Of a stretch of DNA of 64,000 nucleotides, positions 49,915 to 59,076 are shown in pieces. The translations under genes were made by a program, and so were the position numbers. The notes below the pieces were generated by a model that had not been told where the DNA came from, made no database searches, and saw only the letters and a list, made by a program, of their open reading frames with translations. The stretch's first letter is position 1. Each line of letters starts with the position of its first letter. Source of the DNA: Chitinophaga sp. CB10 (GTDB taxonomy: Bacteria; Bacteroidota; Bacteroidia; Chitinophagales; Chitinophagaceae); contig MLAV02000008.1 of the NCBI GenBank assembly GCA_001870995.2, positions 1 through 64,000 on the forward strand. Reading direction: 5' to 3'.

Positions 49915-52654
49915 GGGCCTACTGGCTATAGCATTATGTTGTGGCGCCGGGTTCCGTGTATCCGCTCAAGTAAAAGATACCGTACCCCCACCTCCAACCC
50001 CTGCTGATCCTCAGTACACATTTCCAAGTAATGTGAGTACCCCGCAACAGTACGAGATTGCAGATATTACCGTTACCGGTACCCAATATCTCGATAAGTC
50101 ATTACTGCTGTCTTTGTCCGGCCTCAATGTAGGCGATAAGGTGGTATTCCCCGGTGGCGACCAGTTCGCGAAAGCCTTGCAGAGCCTCTGGTCACAGCGG
50201 CTGTTTGCAGGCGCCTCCATCAATGTTACCAAAATTGAAGACGGTAAAATCTGGCTGGAAATCGACCTGGTGGAAATGCCGCGCATCGGAAGCTTCGCCT
50301 TTAAGGGAATTAAAAAGTCCGAAGCGGACGAAATCTCCGGCAAAGCAGGGCTGCGTAAAGGGAATGTGCTGAGCGAAGGTGTAAAACAGAACGTGATCGG
50401 CGTGGTACACAAGTACTATGCGGATAAAGGCTTCGGGAACGCTACCGTCCGCGTGGATCAGCGTATCGACAGCGGCGCCGTCAACAGCGCTATCATCGTT
50501 TTCACCATCGATAAAGGAAATAAGACCCGCATTAACAATATCAACATCGTTGATAACTACAATATCGCGGATAATAAGCTGAAAAAGCGCATGAAAGGTA
50601 CCAAGGAAATGACCCGCATTACCTTGCATCCTGATAATGAAGTCATCTACAAGGATTCCATTCCGAAGGAAAGTAACTTCTGGCAGACCTACGGTTACCT
50701 GCAGCCAACAAGGGCGCTGGAGCAGCTGGATCCTTACTTCCGCTTTAAACTGTTCAGTTCAGCCAAGTTCAACGAAGGAAAATACATTGAAGATAAAGGT
50801 AAGCTGATCGCTTACTATAACAAGAATGGTTACAGGGACGCGTTGATCGTTAAAGACACGACCTACAAATCTGCCAGCAAAAACCTGAACATCGATATCC
50901 AGGTTTCTGAGGGTAAGAAGTACTACTTCGGGGACATCACCTGGAAAGGTAACGTAAGGTATAACGACTCCACCCTGACCAAAATCCTCGGTATCAAGAA
51001 AGGGGATATCTATAACCTGGAACTGCTGGAAAAGCGCCTGGGTAAACAAATGTCGCAGGAAGGCGGGGATATCACCAGCTATTATATGGACTATGGTTAC
51101 CTCTTCTTCCAGATTGACCCGGTAGAAACCGCGATCCATGGCGATACCATCGATTATGAGATCCGGTTACGCGAAGGGCCGCAGGCTACCATCAAGGAAG
51201 TACGCATCGCCGGTAACGAAAAAACCAATGAACACGTAATCCGCCGCGAGCTGCGTACCATCCCCGGTGAGAAGTTCTCCCGCCAGGACCTGATCCGCTC
51301 CAACCGTGAGATTGCCAACCTGGGCTTCTTTAACCCGGAGAAGATCGGTATGAACCCGGTGCCTAACGTACAGGATGGTACAGTGGATATTGATTATACC
51401 GTAGAAGAGAAGGCGAACGACCAGCTGGAACTGTCCGCAGGCTGGGGTGGTTACATCGGTCTGACCGGTACCCTCGGTGTTACCTTCAATAACTTCTCCC
51501 TGAGAAATATCTTCAAAAAAGAAACCTGGGATCCGTTACCAAGCGGCGATGGCCAGAAACTGTCTATCCGCGTATCTTCCAACGGTAAGGCATACCGTTC
51601 CTACAACTTCTCTTTCACCGAGCCATGGCTGGGTGGTAAAAAGAGGAACATGCTGAGCGTAAGTTTTTACAGCAGCTACCAGAACCCGTATGCTTACAAC
51701 GATTACTACAAACAACTGTATAACGATACCACCACTTCGCCAAACGGTAGCTTCCGCGTATTGGGTGCTTCCGTGGCGCTGGGTAAGCAGCTGAAATGGC
51801 CGGATGACTACTTCTCCCTGCAATATTCCCTGAACTATCAGCAATACCGGCTGAAGAACTATAACTACTTCGGTATTCCGGGTTTTGCGAATGGTACTGC
51901 CAACAACATCAACCTGAAACTGACCCTGGCGCGTTCTTCCGTGGATCAGCAGATATTTCCGCGCAGTGGTTCCAACTTTATGCTGAGCGCGCAGTTTACG
52001 CCGCCTTACTCCTTACTCAATCCTGATAAGGACTATAAAGCAGAGCCAATCGCCGATCAGTTCAAACTTATCGAGTATCAGAAATATCGTTTCAACGCCG
52101 AGTGGTATGTGCCTTTGAGCAAGCCAATGGGCAGCGATAATAAAACCTTTGTGTTGAAAGTGGCTGCCAAGTTTGGTTACATTGGCCGTTACAACAACAG
52201 GACCACCCTGTCGCCATTCGGACGCTTCGAGCTGGGAGGCGACGGTCTGAGTAACTTCGCGATCTACGACCGTGATATCATCTCCCAGAGAGGTTATCCG
52301 GTGTACTATACCTCCAACCCGAGCGTGAACCCGGAAAGCGGTCAGCCGGTGGGGTACGAAGGTTTCACCGTATTCAACAAGTACGTGATGGAGCTGCGCT
52401 ATCCGTTCAGCCTGAACCCCAGTTCCACCATCTTTGGCCTGGCGTTCGTAGAGGCGGCAAACGGTTACAGGGATATCCAGGATTACAATCCGTTCAGGCT
52501 GCGTCGCTCTGCTGGTCTGGGTATGCGCTTCTACCTGCCGATGTTTGGATTGCTTGGATTTGACTATGGTATAGGATTTGACAGGATACAGCCTGGTCAG
52601 GGTCTGAAGAACGCGGCTAAGTTTACCTTTATGCTCGGTTTCGAACCCGAATAA
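49895..52654 (+). CDS. bamA: Outer membrane protein assembly factor BamA
   Basis: This encodes 919 residues from the ATG at 49895 (MKKLFPKGLLA), which gives a normal signal peptide; a TTG at 49865 would add ten residues. Several POTRA domains (about 50-470: YEIADITVTGTQYL, KIDIQ-type repeats) and a C-terminal 16-stranded barrel (about 500-919) follow. It carries the conserved SLSAGWGGYIGLTG-like first strand and ends in FTFMLGFEPE. BamA folds and inserts outer membrane barrels and is essential. The start overlaps uppS. Two Skp/OmpH chaperone genes follow. Confidence 0.95.
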   Translation: MKKLFPKGLLAIALCCGAGFRVSAQVKDTVPPPPTPADPQYTFPSNVSTPQQYEIADITVTGTQYLDKSLLLSLSGLNVGDKVVFPGGDQFAKALQSLWSQRLFAGASINVTKIEDGKIWLEIDLVEMPRIGSFAFKGIKKSEADEISGKAGLRKGNVLSEGVKQNVIGVVHKYYADKGFGNATVRVDQRIDSGAVNSAIIVFTIDKGNKTRINNINIVDNYNIADNKLKKRMKGTKEMTRITLHPDNEVIYKDSIPKESNFWQTYGYLQPTRALEQLDPYFRFKLFSSAKFNEGKYIEDKGKLIAYYNKNGYRDALIVKDTTYKSASKNLNIDIQVSEGKKYYFGDITWKGNVRYNDSTLTKILGIKKGDIYNLELLEKRLGKQMSQEGGDITSYYMDYGYLFFQIDPVETAIHGDTIDYEIRLREGPQATIKEVRIAGNEKTNEHVIRRELRTIPGEKFSRQDLIRSNREIANLGFFNPEKIGMNPVPNVQDGTVDIDYTVEEKANDQLELSAGWGGYIGLTGTLGVTFNNFSLRNIFKKETWDPLPSGDGQKLSIRVSSNGKAYRSYNFSFTEPWLGGKKRNMLSVSFYSSYQNPYAYNDYYKQLYNDTTTSPNGSFRVLGASVALGKQLKWPDDYFSLQYSLNYQQYRLKNYNYFGIPGFANGTANNINLKLTLARSSVDQQIFPRSGSNFMLSAQFTPPYSLLNPDKDYKAEPIADQFKLIEYQKYRFNAEWYVPLSKPMGSDNKTFVLKVAAKFGYIGRYNNRTTLSPFGRFELGGDGLSNFAIYDRDIISQRGYPVYYTSNPSVNPESGQPVGYEGFTVFNKYVMELRYPFSLNPSSTIFGLAFVEAANGYRDIQDYNPFRLRRSAGLGMRFYLPMFGLLGFDYGIGFDRIQPGQGLKNAAKFTFMLGFEPE

Positions 52655-52686
52655 TGAGAAAATAAATTATATATTGCATGAATTAA

Positions 52687-52700
52687 CCCCGCTAACGGGG
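52687..52700 (+). other. Short hairpin between bamA and skp
   Basis: CCCCG pairs with CGGGG around CTAA. No T-run follows, so it is probably an mRNA element and not a terminator. Confidence 0.5.
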
Positions 52701-52723
52701 ATGCAGTTTAAATCCTATGTAGC

Positions 52724-53239
52724 ATGAAGAAAATATTTATTACAATGGCCTTTGTTTTGGCCGCAGCGTGGGGAGCAAATGCACAGCGCTATTGTGTGAT
52801 AGATACAAAATATATACTGGAAAGCATTCCTGAGTACAAGGAAGCGCAGCAAAAGCTGGACGCAGTTGCTGACCAATGGCAGAAAGAAATTGACGCCAAA
52901 TTTCAGGAAGTAGATAAGATGTATAAATCTTATCAGGCGGAGCAGGTAATGCTCACGGAAGAATTGAAACAGAAAAGAGAGGCCGAAATAGTAGCGAAGG
53001 AGAAAGATGCCAAGGACCTGCAGAAGAAGCGATTTGGATATGAAGGAGATCTTTTTAAGAAGAGAGAAGAACTGGTAAAACCTATTCAGGACAGAATATA
53101 TAATGCCGTACAGAAGCTCGCCGCCAGCAGGATGTTTGATTTCGTGCTGGACAAATCAGGGGGAGCGACCGTTATATTTTACGATCCTAAACTGGACAAA
53201 AGTGACGAGATTCTTAAATCCCTCGGCGTAAAGAAATAA
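52724..53239 (+). CDS. Skp/OmpH-family periplasmic chaperone, copy 1
   Basis: This encodes 171 residues. A signal peptide (to about GANA) is followed by two short beta-strands (YCVIDTKYILESIP) and a long coiled-coil arm (about 45-120, rich in Lys/Glu/Gln), then C-terminal LDKSGGATVIFYDPKLDKS. This is the jellyfish-like fold that cradles unfolded outer membrane proteins on the way to BamA. It directly follows bamA by 69 bases. A second copy follows 58 bases later, so the pair arose by tandem duplication. Confidence 0.9.
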   Translation: MKKIFITMAFVLAAAWGANAQRYCVIDTKYILESIPEYKEAQQKLDAVADQWQKEIDAKFQEVDKMYKSYQAEQVMLTEELKQKREAEIVAKEKDAKDLQKKRFGYEGDLFKKREELVKPIQDRIYNAVQKLAASRMFDFVLDKSGGATVIFYDPKLDKSDEILKSLGVKK

Positions 53240-53297
53240 AGCTGGCACCTATTTTTTAACTATAAGTATTTAAATTTTTTTAAACACAGACAACATC

Positions 53298-53807
53298 ATG
53301 AAGAAGTTCGTTATTATTGCTTTTGTGGCAGTATCCGGTTTGTTCAGCGTAAATGCAATGGCACAGGCTAAAATAGCGCATATCAATGCTCAGGCACTGG
53401 TAACTGCTATGCCTGAAACTGCAAAAGCAGAAACTGAATTGCAAACATTTGCTAAATCGCTCGAAGGAGACGGTAAAGCGATGTATGATGAATACCAGAA
53501 AAAACTCCAGGAATTCAACGAGAAAGCAGCCAGCATGACTGATAATATGAAAGAGATCAAAGCTAAAGACCTGCAGGATATCCAGAAACGTATCCAGGAC
53601 TACAGCGAAGCTTCTCAGAATAAAATCCAGGAAAAACAGGCACAGCTGCTGAAACCTATCTACGATAAAGCCCGCAAGGCTATCGAAGACGTAGCTAAAG
53701 AAAAAGGTTACGGTTATGTGATCGATAACAGCAACGGTATGCTGCTGGTATCCCCTGCAGGAGATGATATTCTGCCTGCCGTTAAGACTAAACTGGGTAT
53801 TAAATAA
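53298..53807 (+). CDS. Skp/OmpH-family periplasmic chaperone, copy 2
   Basis: This encodes 169 residues. A signal peptide (to about NAMA) precedes KIAHINAQALVTAMPETAKA, a coiled-coil arm (about 40-125) and a C-terminal DNSNGMLLVSPAGDDI. It is about the same length and design as copy 1 but clearly diverged, so the two may hand different clients to BamA. It ends with a strong terminator at 53824-53860, which closes the operon. Confidence 0.9.
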   Translation: MKKFVIIAFVAVSGLFSVNAMAQAKIAHINAQALVTAMPETAKAETELQTFAKSLEGDGKAMYDEYQKKLQEFNEKAASMTDNMKEIKAKDLQDIQKRIQDYSEASQNKIQEKQAQLLKPIYDKARKAIEDVAKEKGYGYVIDNSNGMLLVSPAGDDILPAVKTKLGIK

Positions 53808-53823
53808 TTGATTATCAATATAA

Positions 53824-53860
53824 TAAAAATGGAATGTGGGCTGATTCCGCATTCCATTTT
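53824..53860 (+). terminator. Terminator after the second skp gene
   Basis: AAAATGGAATG pairs with CATTCCATTTT, followed by a T-rich run. Confidence 0.85.
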
Positions 53861-53902
53861 TATTTTCCCGGCAATAATTTTCGCATTTATAAAAAAATCT
53901 GC

Positions 53903-53910
53903 TACCTTTG
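53903..53910 (+). promoter_or_regulatory. Candidate -7 element of the rpmH operon
   Basis: TACCTTTG matches TAnnTTTG 72 bases before rpmH. The upstream TTG is not clear. Confidence 0.45.
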
Positions 53911-53981
53911 CCTTCCGTTTTAAAAAACAGTTTCCCTTAACGGGAGTTTTAGTATAGTACAGGTAAAAACAAATAAAAGAA

Positions 53982-54137
53982 ATGAAACGTACTTTTCAAC
54001 CGCATAACAGACGCAGAAAGAGCGTTCACGGCTTCAGAAAGAGAATGGAAACTGCCAATGGCCGTAAGGTACTGGCTTCCCGTAGGGCTAAAGGTCGTAA
54101 GAAGCTGACTGTTTCTGACGAACGTAAGCTGAAATAA
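53982..54137 (+). CDS. rpmH: 50S ribosomal protein L34
   Basis: This short gene encodes 51 residues, read by hand. It begins [18 protein letters not shown], continues with [20 protein letters not shown] and ends in RKLK, an almost textbook L34 sequence; the extra residues after GRKKL are typical of Bacteroidetes. The ATG is at 53982 and the stop TAA at 54135-54137. It is the first gene of the conserved rpmH-rnpA-yidD series. A TAnnTTTG box lies upstream. Confidence 0.97.
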   Translation: MKRTFQPHNRRRKSVHGFRKRMETANGRKVLASRRAKGRKKLTVSDERKLK

Positions 54138-54160
54138 TTAGTAGCTAAATACTATTTGCC

Positions 54161-54580
54161 ATAAAGACTTATTCTTTTAAAAAGGAAGAAAGGTTAAAAA
54201 GCAGAAAACTTATTGAAACGCTTTTTCGGGAAGGAAAAGCGTTTTCTGTTTTTCCGTACAGGGTGGTTTATATGCCGGTAGATACGCTGCCGGTGGGTAA
54301 ATACCCTGTACAGGTAGGCTTTAGCGCGTCTACGCGCCGTTTCCCGAATGCTACTGACAGGAACCGGGTCAAACGACTGACCCGCGAAGCCTGGCGCCTG
54401 CAAAAGCAGGAATTATACGAACAACTCCAGGCACAATCCCGCAAACTGGCGGTATTCCTCATTTATACCGACAAAAATATCCAGCCCTTTTCTACCGTCC
54501 AGAGCAAAATTTCGGTAATTTTAAGGAAACTGGCAGCCACCGGCGAACCACCCGTTCCCCCTCCTGCCACCCATTCCTAA
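54161..54580 (+). CDS. rnpA: Ribonuclease P protein component, start codon unclear
   Basis: RnpA binds the RNase P RNA and helps trim tRNA 5' ends. In this frame TYSFKKEERLKSRKLIETLF is a clear RnpA N-terminus, and the RNA-binding motif RFPNATDRNRVKRLTREAWR follows. The first canonical start codon (GTG at 54263) lies inside the protein, after the FREGKAFSVFPYRV segment, so it cannot be the real start. The in-frame stop at 54146-54148 leaves only ATA (54149 and 54161), CTA or similar codons; I chose ATA at 54161 provisionally, giving 139 residues. Either initiation is non-canonical or there is a sequence error. Confidence 0.85.
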   Translation: MKTYSFKKEERLKSRKLIETLFREGKAFSVFPYRVVYMPVDTLPVGKYPVQVGFSASTRRFPNATDRNRVKRLTREAWRLQKQELYEQLQAQSRKLAVFLIYTDKNIQPFSTVQSKISVILRKLAATGEPPVPPPATHS

Positions 54581-54599
54581 TTATTGATAAAAGCTGTTT

Positions 54600-54830
54600 A
54601 TGAACCGTGTTGTGCGTTGGTTGGGTTATCCTTTTATATTCCTCATCAAACTTTACCAGTGGTTTATCTCCCCGTGGCTGGGAGCTAAATGCCGCTATAC
54701 CCCTTCCTGCTCCCATTACGGGCTGGAAGCCTTCAAAAAATATGGGCTCTTCAAAGGAGGCTATCTCACCATAAAACGTATCTTGTCGTGCCACCCCTGG
54801 GGAGGCCACGGTTATGACCCGGTGCCATAA
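54600..54830 (+). CDS. yidD: Membrane protein insertion efficiency factor YidD
   Basis: This encodes 76 residues. The family pattern is visible as [53 protein letters not shown]. YidD is a small membrane-associated protein that helps YidC-dependent insertion of membrane proteins. It is the third gene of the rpmH-rnpA-yidD series; yidC, which often follows, is absent here and is replaced by ctpA. Confidence 0.95.
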   Translation: MNRVVRWLGYPFIFLIKLYQWFISPWLGAKCRYTPSCSHYGLEAFKKYGLFKGGYLTIKRILSCHPWGGHGYDPVP

Positions 54831-54869
54831 CAAGCCAACGATTATTTGTTCAACTATCGACACCTTCGT

Positions 54870-56546
54870 ATGGGTAACTTCCTTACCAGAAAAAAGAAAC
54901 TCGCCTGCGGCATCCTCGTGCTGCTGATTACCGCTACAGGAATATTCGCCTTCGACGAAAACAACAGGTACTTCCAGATCGTCAAGAACCTGGACATTTT
55001 CGCCGCTTTCTACCGCGAGCTGGATACGTACTACGTAGATGACCTGCCGCCGGAAAAGACCATCCAAAAGGGCATTGAGGCCATCCTCGATGAAACGGAC
55101 CCCTATACGGACTTTATCAAAGAGGAAAACCTCGATGAACTCAAGTATATGGCCACCGGTAAATACGGCGGGGTAGGCGCTTCCATCAATACCAACGGGG
55201 AGTGGACCGCCATTACGGACGTATATCCCGGCAGCCCGATGGATAAGGCCAATGTAAAGCCGGGGGACATCATCGAGTCGATGGACGGGAAGTCCATGAA
55301 AAACATCCCCCAGGATAGTATCAGCAAACTGCTGAAAGGCGCCCCCGGTACTACGCTCGACATCGTGTTCCGCCACCCGCTCACCAACGCTACCACGACC
55401 AAAAAGATACCTCGCCAGGAAATCAATGTGAAACCGGTGTCCTATGCAGGATTTGTGAAAAACGATATCGGCTATATCAAAATGACCCAGTTCACGGAAA
55501 ACTCCGGCGATATGGTGCGCAAAGCCTTTGAACAGCTCAAACGTACCAACCCGGCCATGAAAGGCATCATCCTCGACCTGCGGGGCAACCCCGGCGGACT
55601 GCTGGATGAAGCGGTCATCGTAGCCAATACCTTTGTGGATAGGAATAAAGTGATCGTCAGCACCAGGGGGAAAGTGAAAAACTGGGACCGTACCTACGAA
55701 ACCAGCGGCGCCCCTGCCGACCTGCATATTCCATTAGCAGTCCTGACGAACCATTCCTCCGCCTCCGCCGCTGAAATCGTGGCCGGCTCCATGCAGGACC
55801 TGGATCGCGGCATCATCGTTGGCCAGCGCTCGTACGGCAAAGGCCTGGTGCAAACCACCCGCAGCCTGCCGTATAATACCAAGCTGAAAGTAACCACCGC
55901 CAAATACTATACGCCCAGCGGCCGCTGCATACAGGCTATCGACTACTCCCACCGCGGCGAAGACGGCAGCGTGGACTATGTAGCCGATTCTATCCGGAAA
56001 ACCTTCCGTACCATCGGCGGCAGAACGGTGAAAGACGGCGGCGGCATCGAACCGGATGCCAAGGTGGACCCCACCTACCTCAGCCCCGTGGCGGTATCCC
56101 TGTTGCGCAAACAGTATATCTTCGATTACGCTACGCAATACTATTACAGCCATCCTAAAATCCCGGCTGCAACCGCCTTCACTTTTTCCGACCAGGACTT
56201 TGAAGATTTTGAACGGTTCCTCGAAAACAAGGACTACAGCTACAAAACCCGTAGCGAGGATGCGCTGGAAGCTTTCAAAACCACTGCCCGTAAGGAAAAG
56301 TACTACGATGCGGTATCCAAAGACCTGGAACTGCTGGAACAGAAGCTGAAGCACGATAAAAAGCAGGACCTCCTGAAAAATAAAGAAGAGATCAAACGCC
56401 TCCTGGAAGAGGAGATCGTAAACCGGTATTACATGATGGAAGGCCGCATCGCCAAAGGGCTTCAGTCAGATAATGAAGTGAACAGGGCTATCTCTTTACT
56501 GCTGGATCAGCCGGCTTATAAAAAGTTGCTGGCGCCGGTGAAGTAA
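54870..56546 (+). CDS. ctpA: Carboxy-terminal processing protease (S41, CtpA/Prc-like)
   Basis: This encodes 558 residues from the ATG at 54870; the open frame extends 24 bases upstream. One N-terminal membrane helix precedes a PDZ domain (about 85-170: GGVGASINTNGEWTAITDVY, VKPGDIIESMDGKS) and the S41 catalytic domain with Ser in TNHSSASAAEIVAG and Lys in RSYGKGLVQTT. A C-terminal helical segment with many Lys/Glu (about 440-540) follows. It acts in the periplasm, cutting protein C-termini. It directly follows yidD. A strong terminator is at 56565-56611. Confidence 0.93.
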   Translation: MGNFLTRKKKLACGILVLLITATGIFAFDENNRYFQIVKNLDIFAAFYRELDTYYVDDLPPEKTIQKGIEAILDETDPYTDFIKEENLDELKYMATGKYGGVGASINTNGEWTAITDVYPGSPMDKANVKPGDIIESMDGKSMKNIPQDSISKLLKGAPGTTLDIVFRHPLTNATTTKKIPRQEINVKPVSYAGFVKNDIGYIKMTQFTENSGDMVRKAFEQLKRTNPAMKGIILDLRGNPGGLLDEAVIVANTFVDRNKVIVSTRGKVKNWDRTYETSGAPADLHIPLAVLTNHSSASAAEIVAGSMQDLDRGIIVGQRSYGKGLVQTTRSLPYNTKLKVTTAKYYTPSGRCIQAIDYSHRGEDGSVDYVADSIRKTFRTIGGRTVKDGGGIEPDAKVDPTYLSPVAVSLLRKQYIFDYATQYYYSHPKIPAATAFTFSDQDFEDFERFLENKDYSYKTRSEDALEAFKTTARKEKYYDAVSKDLELLEQKLKHDKKQDLLKNKEEIKRLLEEEIVNRYYMMEGRIAKGLQSDNEVNRAISLLLDQPAYKKLLAPVK

Positions 56547-56564
56547 ACGCCGGCGCGTAGTATG

Positions 56565-56611
56565 CAGCGGATGAGGAAGGGGAGGACCTTTTTCATCCGC
56601 TGTTTTTTTTT
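56565..56611 (+). terminator. Terminator after ctpA
   Basis: CAGCGGATGA (56565-56574) pairs with TCATCCGCTG (56593-56602), then T9. Confidence 0.9.
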
Positions 56612-56853
56612 GCAAGTACAAAGGCCAGATATTCTTTACCCCGGCCTTTACACAACCGCCAGACCTACCTTACCCGCTTTTGCACCAACAAACGCTAATT
56701 ATTATTTACCCGCTTTTTACCCGAACAAAGTCCACATATACCGCCCCTCCAATCCCAACCGCCCGTGTAAAACTTTCCCCTATACTTTGCAAGTATTAGC
56801 AATTGTCCCTATCTTAAGCTATCATCATTTTCAACAAACCTAAAAGGGTACTC
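56612..56853. other. Intergenic stretch before the Gfo/Idh gene
   Basis: After the ctpA terminator there is a C-rich plus strand with no convincing gene. A TATACTTTG sequence near 56782 resembles a -7 box with one extra base. Otherwise I see nothing. Confidence 0.4.
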
Positions 56854-58233
56854 ATGCCAGTAAATTCCAACGAAAACTCCCGCAGGAATTTTATCAGCAA
56901 ATTTGCCAAAGGGGTAGTAGGCGCATCACTGCTCCCCAACATCATTACGGCTGCTGATAGAAAGCGGAACATCGCATCACTATCACGAACAAACGAAAAG
57001 TACAGTGCCAATGATCAGATCCAGATTGCGCTCATCGGCGCCGGTGGTATGGGCACGGCTGATGCCAACACCGCCATCACGGTACCAGGGGTAAAGCTCA
57101 TCGCCGCCTGCGACCTGTATGATGGCCGCCTCGCAGACGCTAAAAAGAAATGGGGCAGCGACATCTTCACCACCCGTAACTACCACGAAATCCTGGATCG
57201 GAAAGACATCGATGCAGTTATCATCGCTACGCCGGACTTCTGGCATAAGGATATTTCTGTAGCCGCCATGAACAAAGGAAAATCCGTGTACTGCGAAAAG
57301 CCCATGGTACACGATATTACCGAAGGCCCTGCCGTAGTAGAGGCGCAAAAGCGCAACAACGTGGTCTACCAGGTAGGTAGCCAGGGTATGAGCTCCCTCG
57401 GAAACGAAAAGGCGAAACAACTCCTCGCCGAAGGCGCTATCGGTAAACTTAACTACGCGGAAGGCTTCTGGGCCCGCATGTCGCCAACAGGCGCCTGGCA
57501 ATATCCTATCCCGGCGGATGCCTCTCCCAAAACAGTAGACTGGGAAGCCTACCTCAAAAACGCGCCTAAACGCGATTTCGACCCCCTGCGCTTTTTCCGC
57601 TGGCGTAACTACCGCGACTACGGTACGGGCGTATCCGGCGACCTCTTTGTGCATCTCTTCTCCAGCCTGCACTTTGTAACCGGCTCCGTAGGCCCGGATA
57701 AAATTATGGCTACCGGCGGCCTCCGCTACTGGAAGGACGGCAGGGAAGTGCCGGACATCATGCTCGGTATGTTCGATTACCCGGAAACCGCCATCCACCC
57801 GGCGTTTAACCTCTCGCTCCGCGTTAACTTCGTGGACGGTACCGGCGGTACCAACTACCTGAGAATGGTAGGCAGCGAAGGTTCCATGACGGTAGAGTGG
57901 GACCGCGTAACCCTCTACAAAAACCGTAATGAAGTGGATAACAACGATCCGCTCACTGCCACTAAGAACAACGTGAACAGCGGTAAATCGTACGTCTATG
58001 ACCGTAAGTCCATGCTGCCGCCGGAAAAACTGGTGTACGAAGCGGAGCAGGGCTACAAGGGCGCGCACTTCGATCACTTCTACAACCTGTTCAACGCCAT
58101 GCGCAACAAAGGAAAAGTAGCAGAAGACCCGTTATTCGGCTTCCGTGCTGCGGCGCCTGCGCTGCTGTGTAACGACAGCTATTTCAACAACAAGATCATT
58201 AAGTGGGATCCAAACAACCTTAAAGTAGTTTAA
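56854..58233 (+). CDS. Tat-exported Gfo/Idh/MocA-family oxidoreductase
   Basis: This encodes 459 residues. The N-terminus has a twin-arginine signal (SRRNFISKFAKGVVGAS), implying export of the folded, cofactor-loaded protein through TatC, encoded at 13416. The Rossmann NAD(P) motif IALIGAGGMGTADA follows (about residues 55-68), then the CEKPMVHDITEG motif with the conserved catalytic-site Lys. A C-terminal beta-sheet domain binds a sugar-like substrate. The DUF1080 lipoprotein gene starts 5 bases after it, forming a two-gene unit. The exact sugar is unknown. Confidence 0.92.
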   Translation: MPVNSNENSRRNFISKFAKGVVGASLLPNIITAADRKRNIASLSRTNEKYSANDQIQIALIGAGGMGTADANTAITVPGVKLIAACDLYDGRLADAKKKWGSDIFTTRNYHEILDRKDIDAVIIATPDFWHKDISVAAMNKGKSVYCEKPMVHDITEGPAVVEAQKRNNVVYQVGSQGMSSLGNEKAKQLLAEGAIGKLNYAEGFWARMSPTGAWQYPIPADASPKTVDWEAYLKNAPKRDFDPLRFFRWRNYRDYGTGVSGDLFVHLFSSLHFVTGSVGPDKIMATGGLRYWKDGREVPDIMLGMFDYPETAIHPAFNLSLRVNFVDGTGGTNYLRMVGSEGSMTVEWDRVTLYKNRNEVDNNDPLTATKNNVNSGKSYVYDRKSMLPPEKLVYEAEQGYKGAHFDHFYNLFNAMRNKGKVAEDPLFGFRAAAPALLCNDSYFNNKIIKWDPNNLKVV

Positions 58234-58238
58234 ATAGT

Positions 58239-59036
58239 ATGAACATGAAAAAAATTATTGTACCCGTATTATCAGCCGTAGTGCTGACAGCCGCTTCCTG
58301 CGGTGGCGGCAATAACAACGCCACGGCAGATTCAGTGAAAGTGGAAAAAACAGATACCGCCGCAGTGGCCGCAGTTACTGCATCCGCTACTGATAACACC
58401 CTCACCGATGCGGAAAAGGCAGAAGGCTGGCAGCTGTTATTTAACGGTACCAGTAAGGACGGCTGGCATGGCTATAAAGGCAAAACCACTGAAACATGGG
58501 TGGTTGAAAACGGGATACTCCACTGCCTGGGCAGCGAAACCGATAAAAGCGATAAACGTGCAGATCTTACCAGTGATAAAGAGTTTCAAAACTTTGAGCT
58601 GGATGCCGACTGGAAGCTGGCGCCCAAAGGGAACTCCGGTATCCTTTACCTCGTAACGGAGGAATTTGATGCCCCTTACCTGAGCGGTCCGGAATACCAG
58701 ATCATTGACGATAATAACTTCCCTGAAAAGCTGGAAGACTGGCAGAAGACCGGCGCCAACTACGCCATGAACCCGCCGCTGGTAGCGGCTTCCAATCCCA
58801 TCGGCGAATGGAACCATACCAAAATCATTGTCAACAAAGGACATGTGGAGCATTGGCTGAACGGCCAGAAAACGGCTGAATATACCATGAACAGCCCTGA
58901 ATGGAAGAAGGCCAAAGAAACCGGTAAATGGAAAGATGCCCCGGGATATGGCAAAGCCTCCAAGGGAAAGATTGCGCTACAGGACCATGGCAGCGAAATC
59001 TGGTTTAAGAACGTGAAAGTAAAAGAATTGAAATAA
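58239..59036 (+). CDS. DUF1080-domain lipoprotein (3-keto-disaccharide hydrolase-like)
   Basis: This encodes 265 residues. It is a lipoprotein by its lipobox (LTAASC, Cys21) with an Ala/Thr-rich linker. The DUF1080 domain (about 60-265) has WQLLFNGTSKDGWHG, FQNFELDADWKL, GNSGILYLV and IALQDHGSEIWFKNVKVK. DUF1080 enzymes hydrolyse 3-keto-glycosides or disaccharides, and their partners are often Gfo/Idh oxidoreductases that make the keto sugar. The two genes are 5 bases apart, so the pair probably acts together in the periplasm. Confidence 0.92.
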   Translation: MNMKKIIVPVLSAVVLTAASCGGGNNNATADSVKVEKTDTAAVAAVTASATDNTLTDAEKAEGWQLLFNGTSKDGWHGYKGKTTETWVVENGILHCLGSETDKSDKRADLTSDKEFQNFELDADWKLAPKGNSGILYLVTEEFDAPYLSGPEYQIIDDNNFPEKLEDWQKTGANYAMNPPLVAASNPIGEWNHTKIIVNKGHVEHWLNGQKTAEYTMNSPEWKKAKETGKWKDAPGYGKASKGKIALQDHGSEIWFKNVKVKELK

Positions 59037-59039
59037 GCA

Positions 59040-59076
59040 TAAAAAAAGCTGTATCAACCGATACAGCTTTTTTTAA
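59040..59076. terminator. Terminator after the DUF1080 gene
   Basis: AAGCTGTATC pairs with GATACAGCTT around AACC, with A7 before and T7 after. Confidence 0.88.

Noticed and set aside
54492..55727. 411-codon open frame antisense to yidD and ctpA
   Set aside because: Covers two clearly identified genes on the opposite strand; no motifs.
56562..56843. 93-codon frame after ctpA
   Set aside because: Begins inside the ctpA terminator hairpin and continues through C-rich DNA with no domain.
56983..58077. 364-codon open frame antisense to the Gfo/Idh gene
   Set aside because: No domain; the plus-strand gene has Rossmann and Tat motifs.
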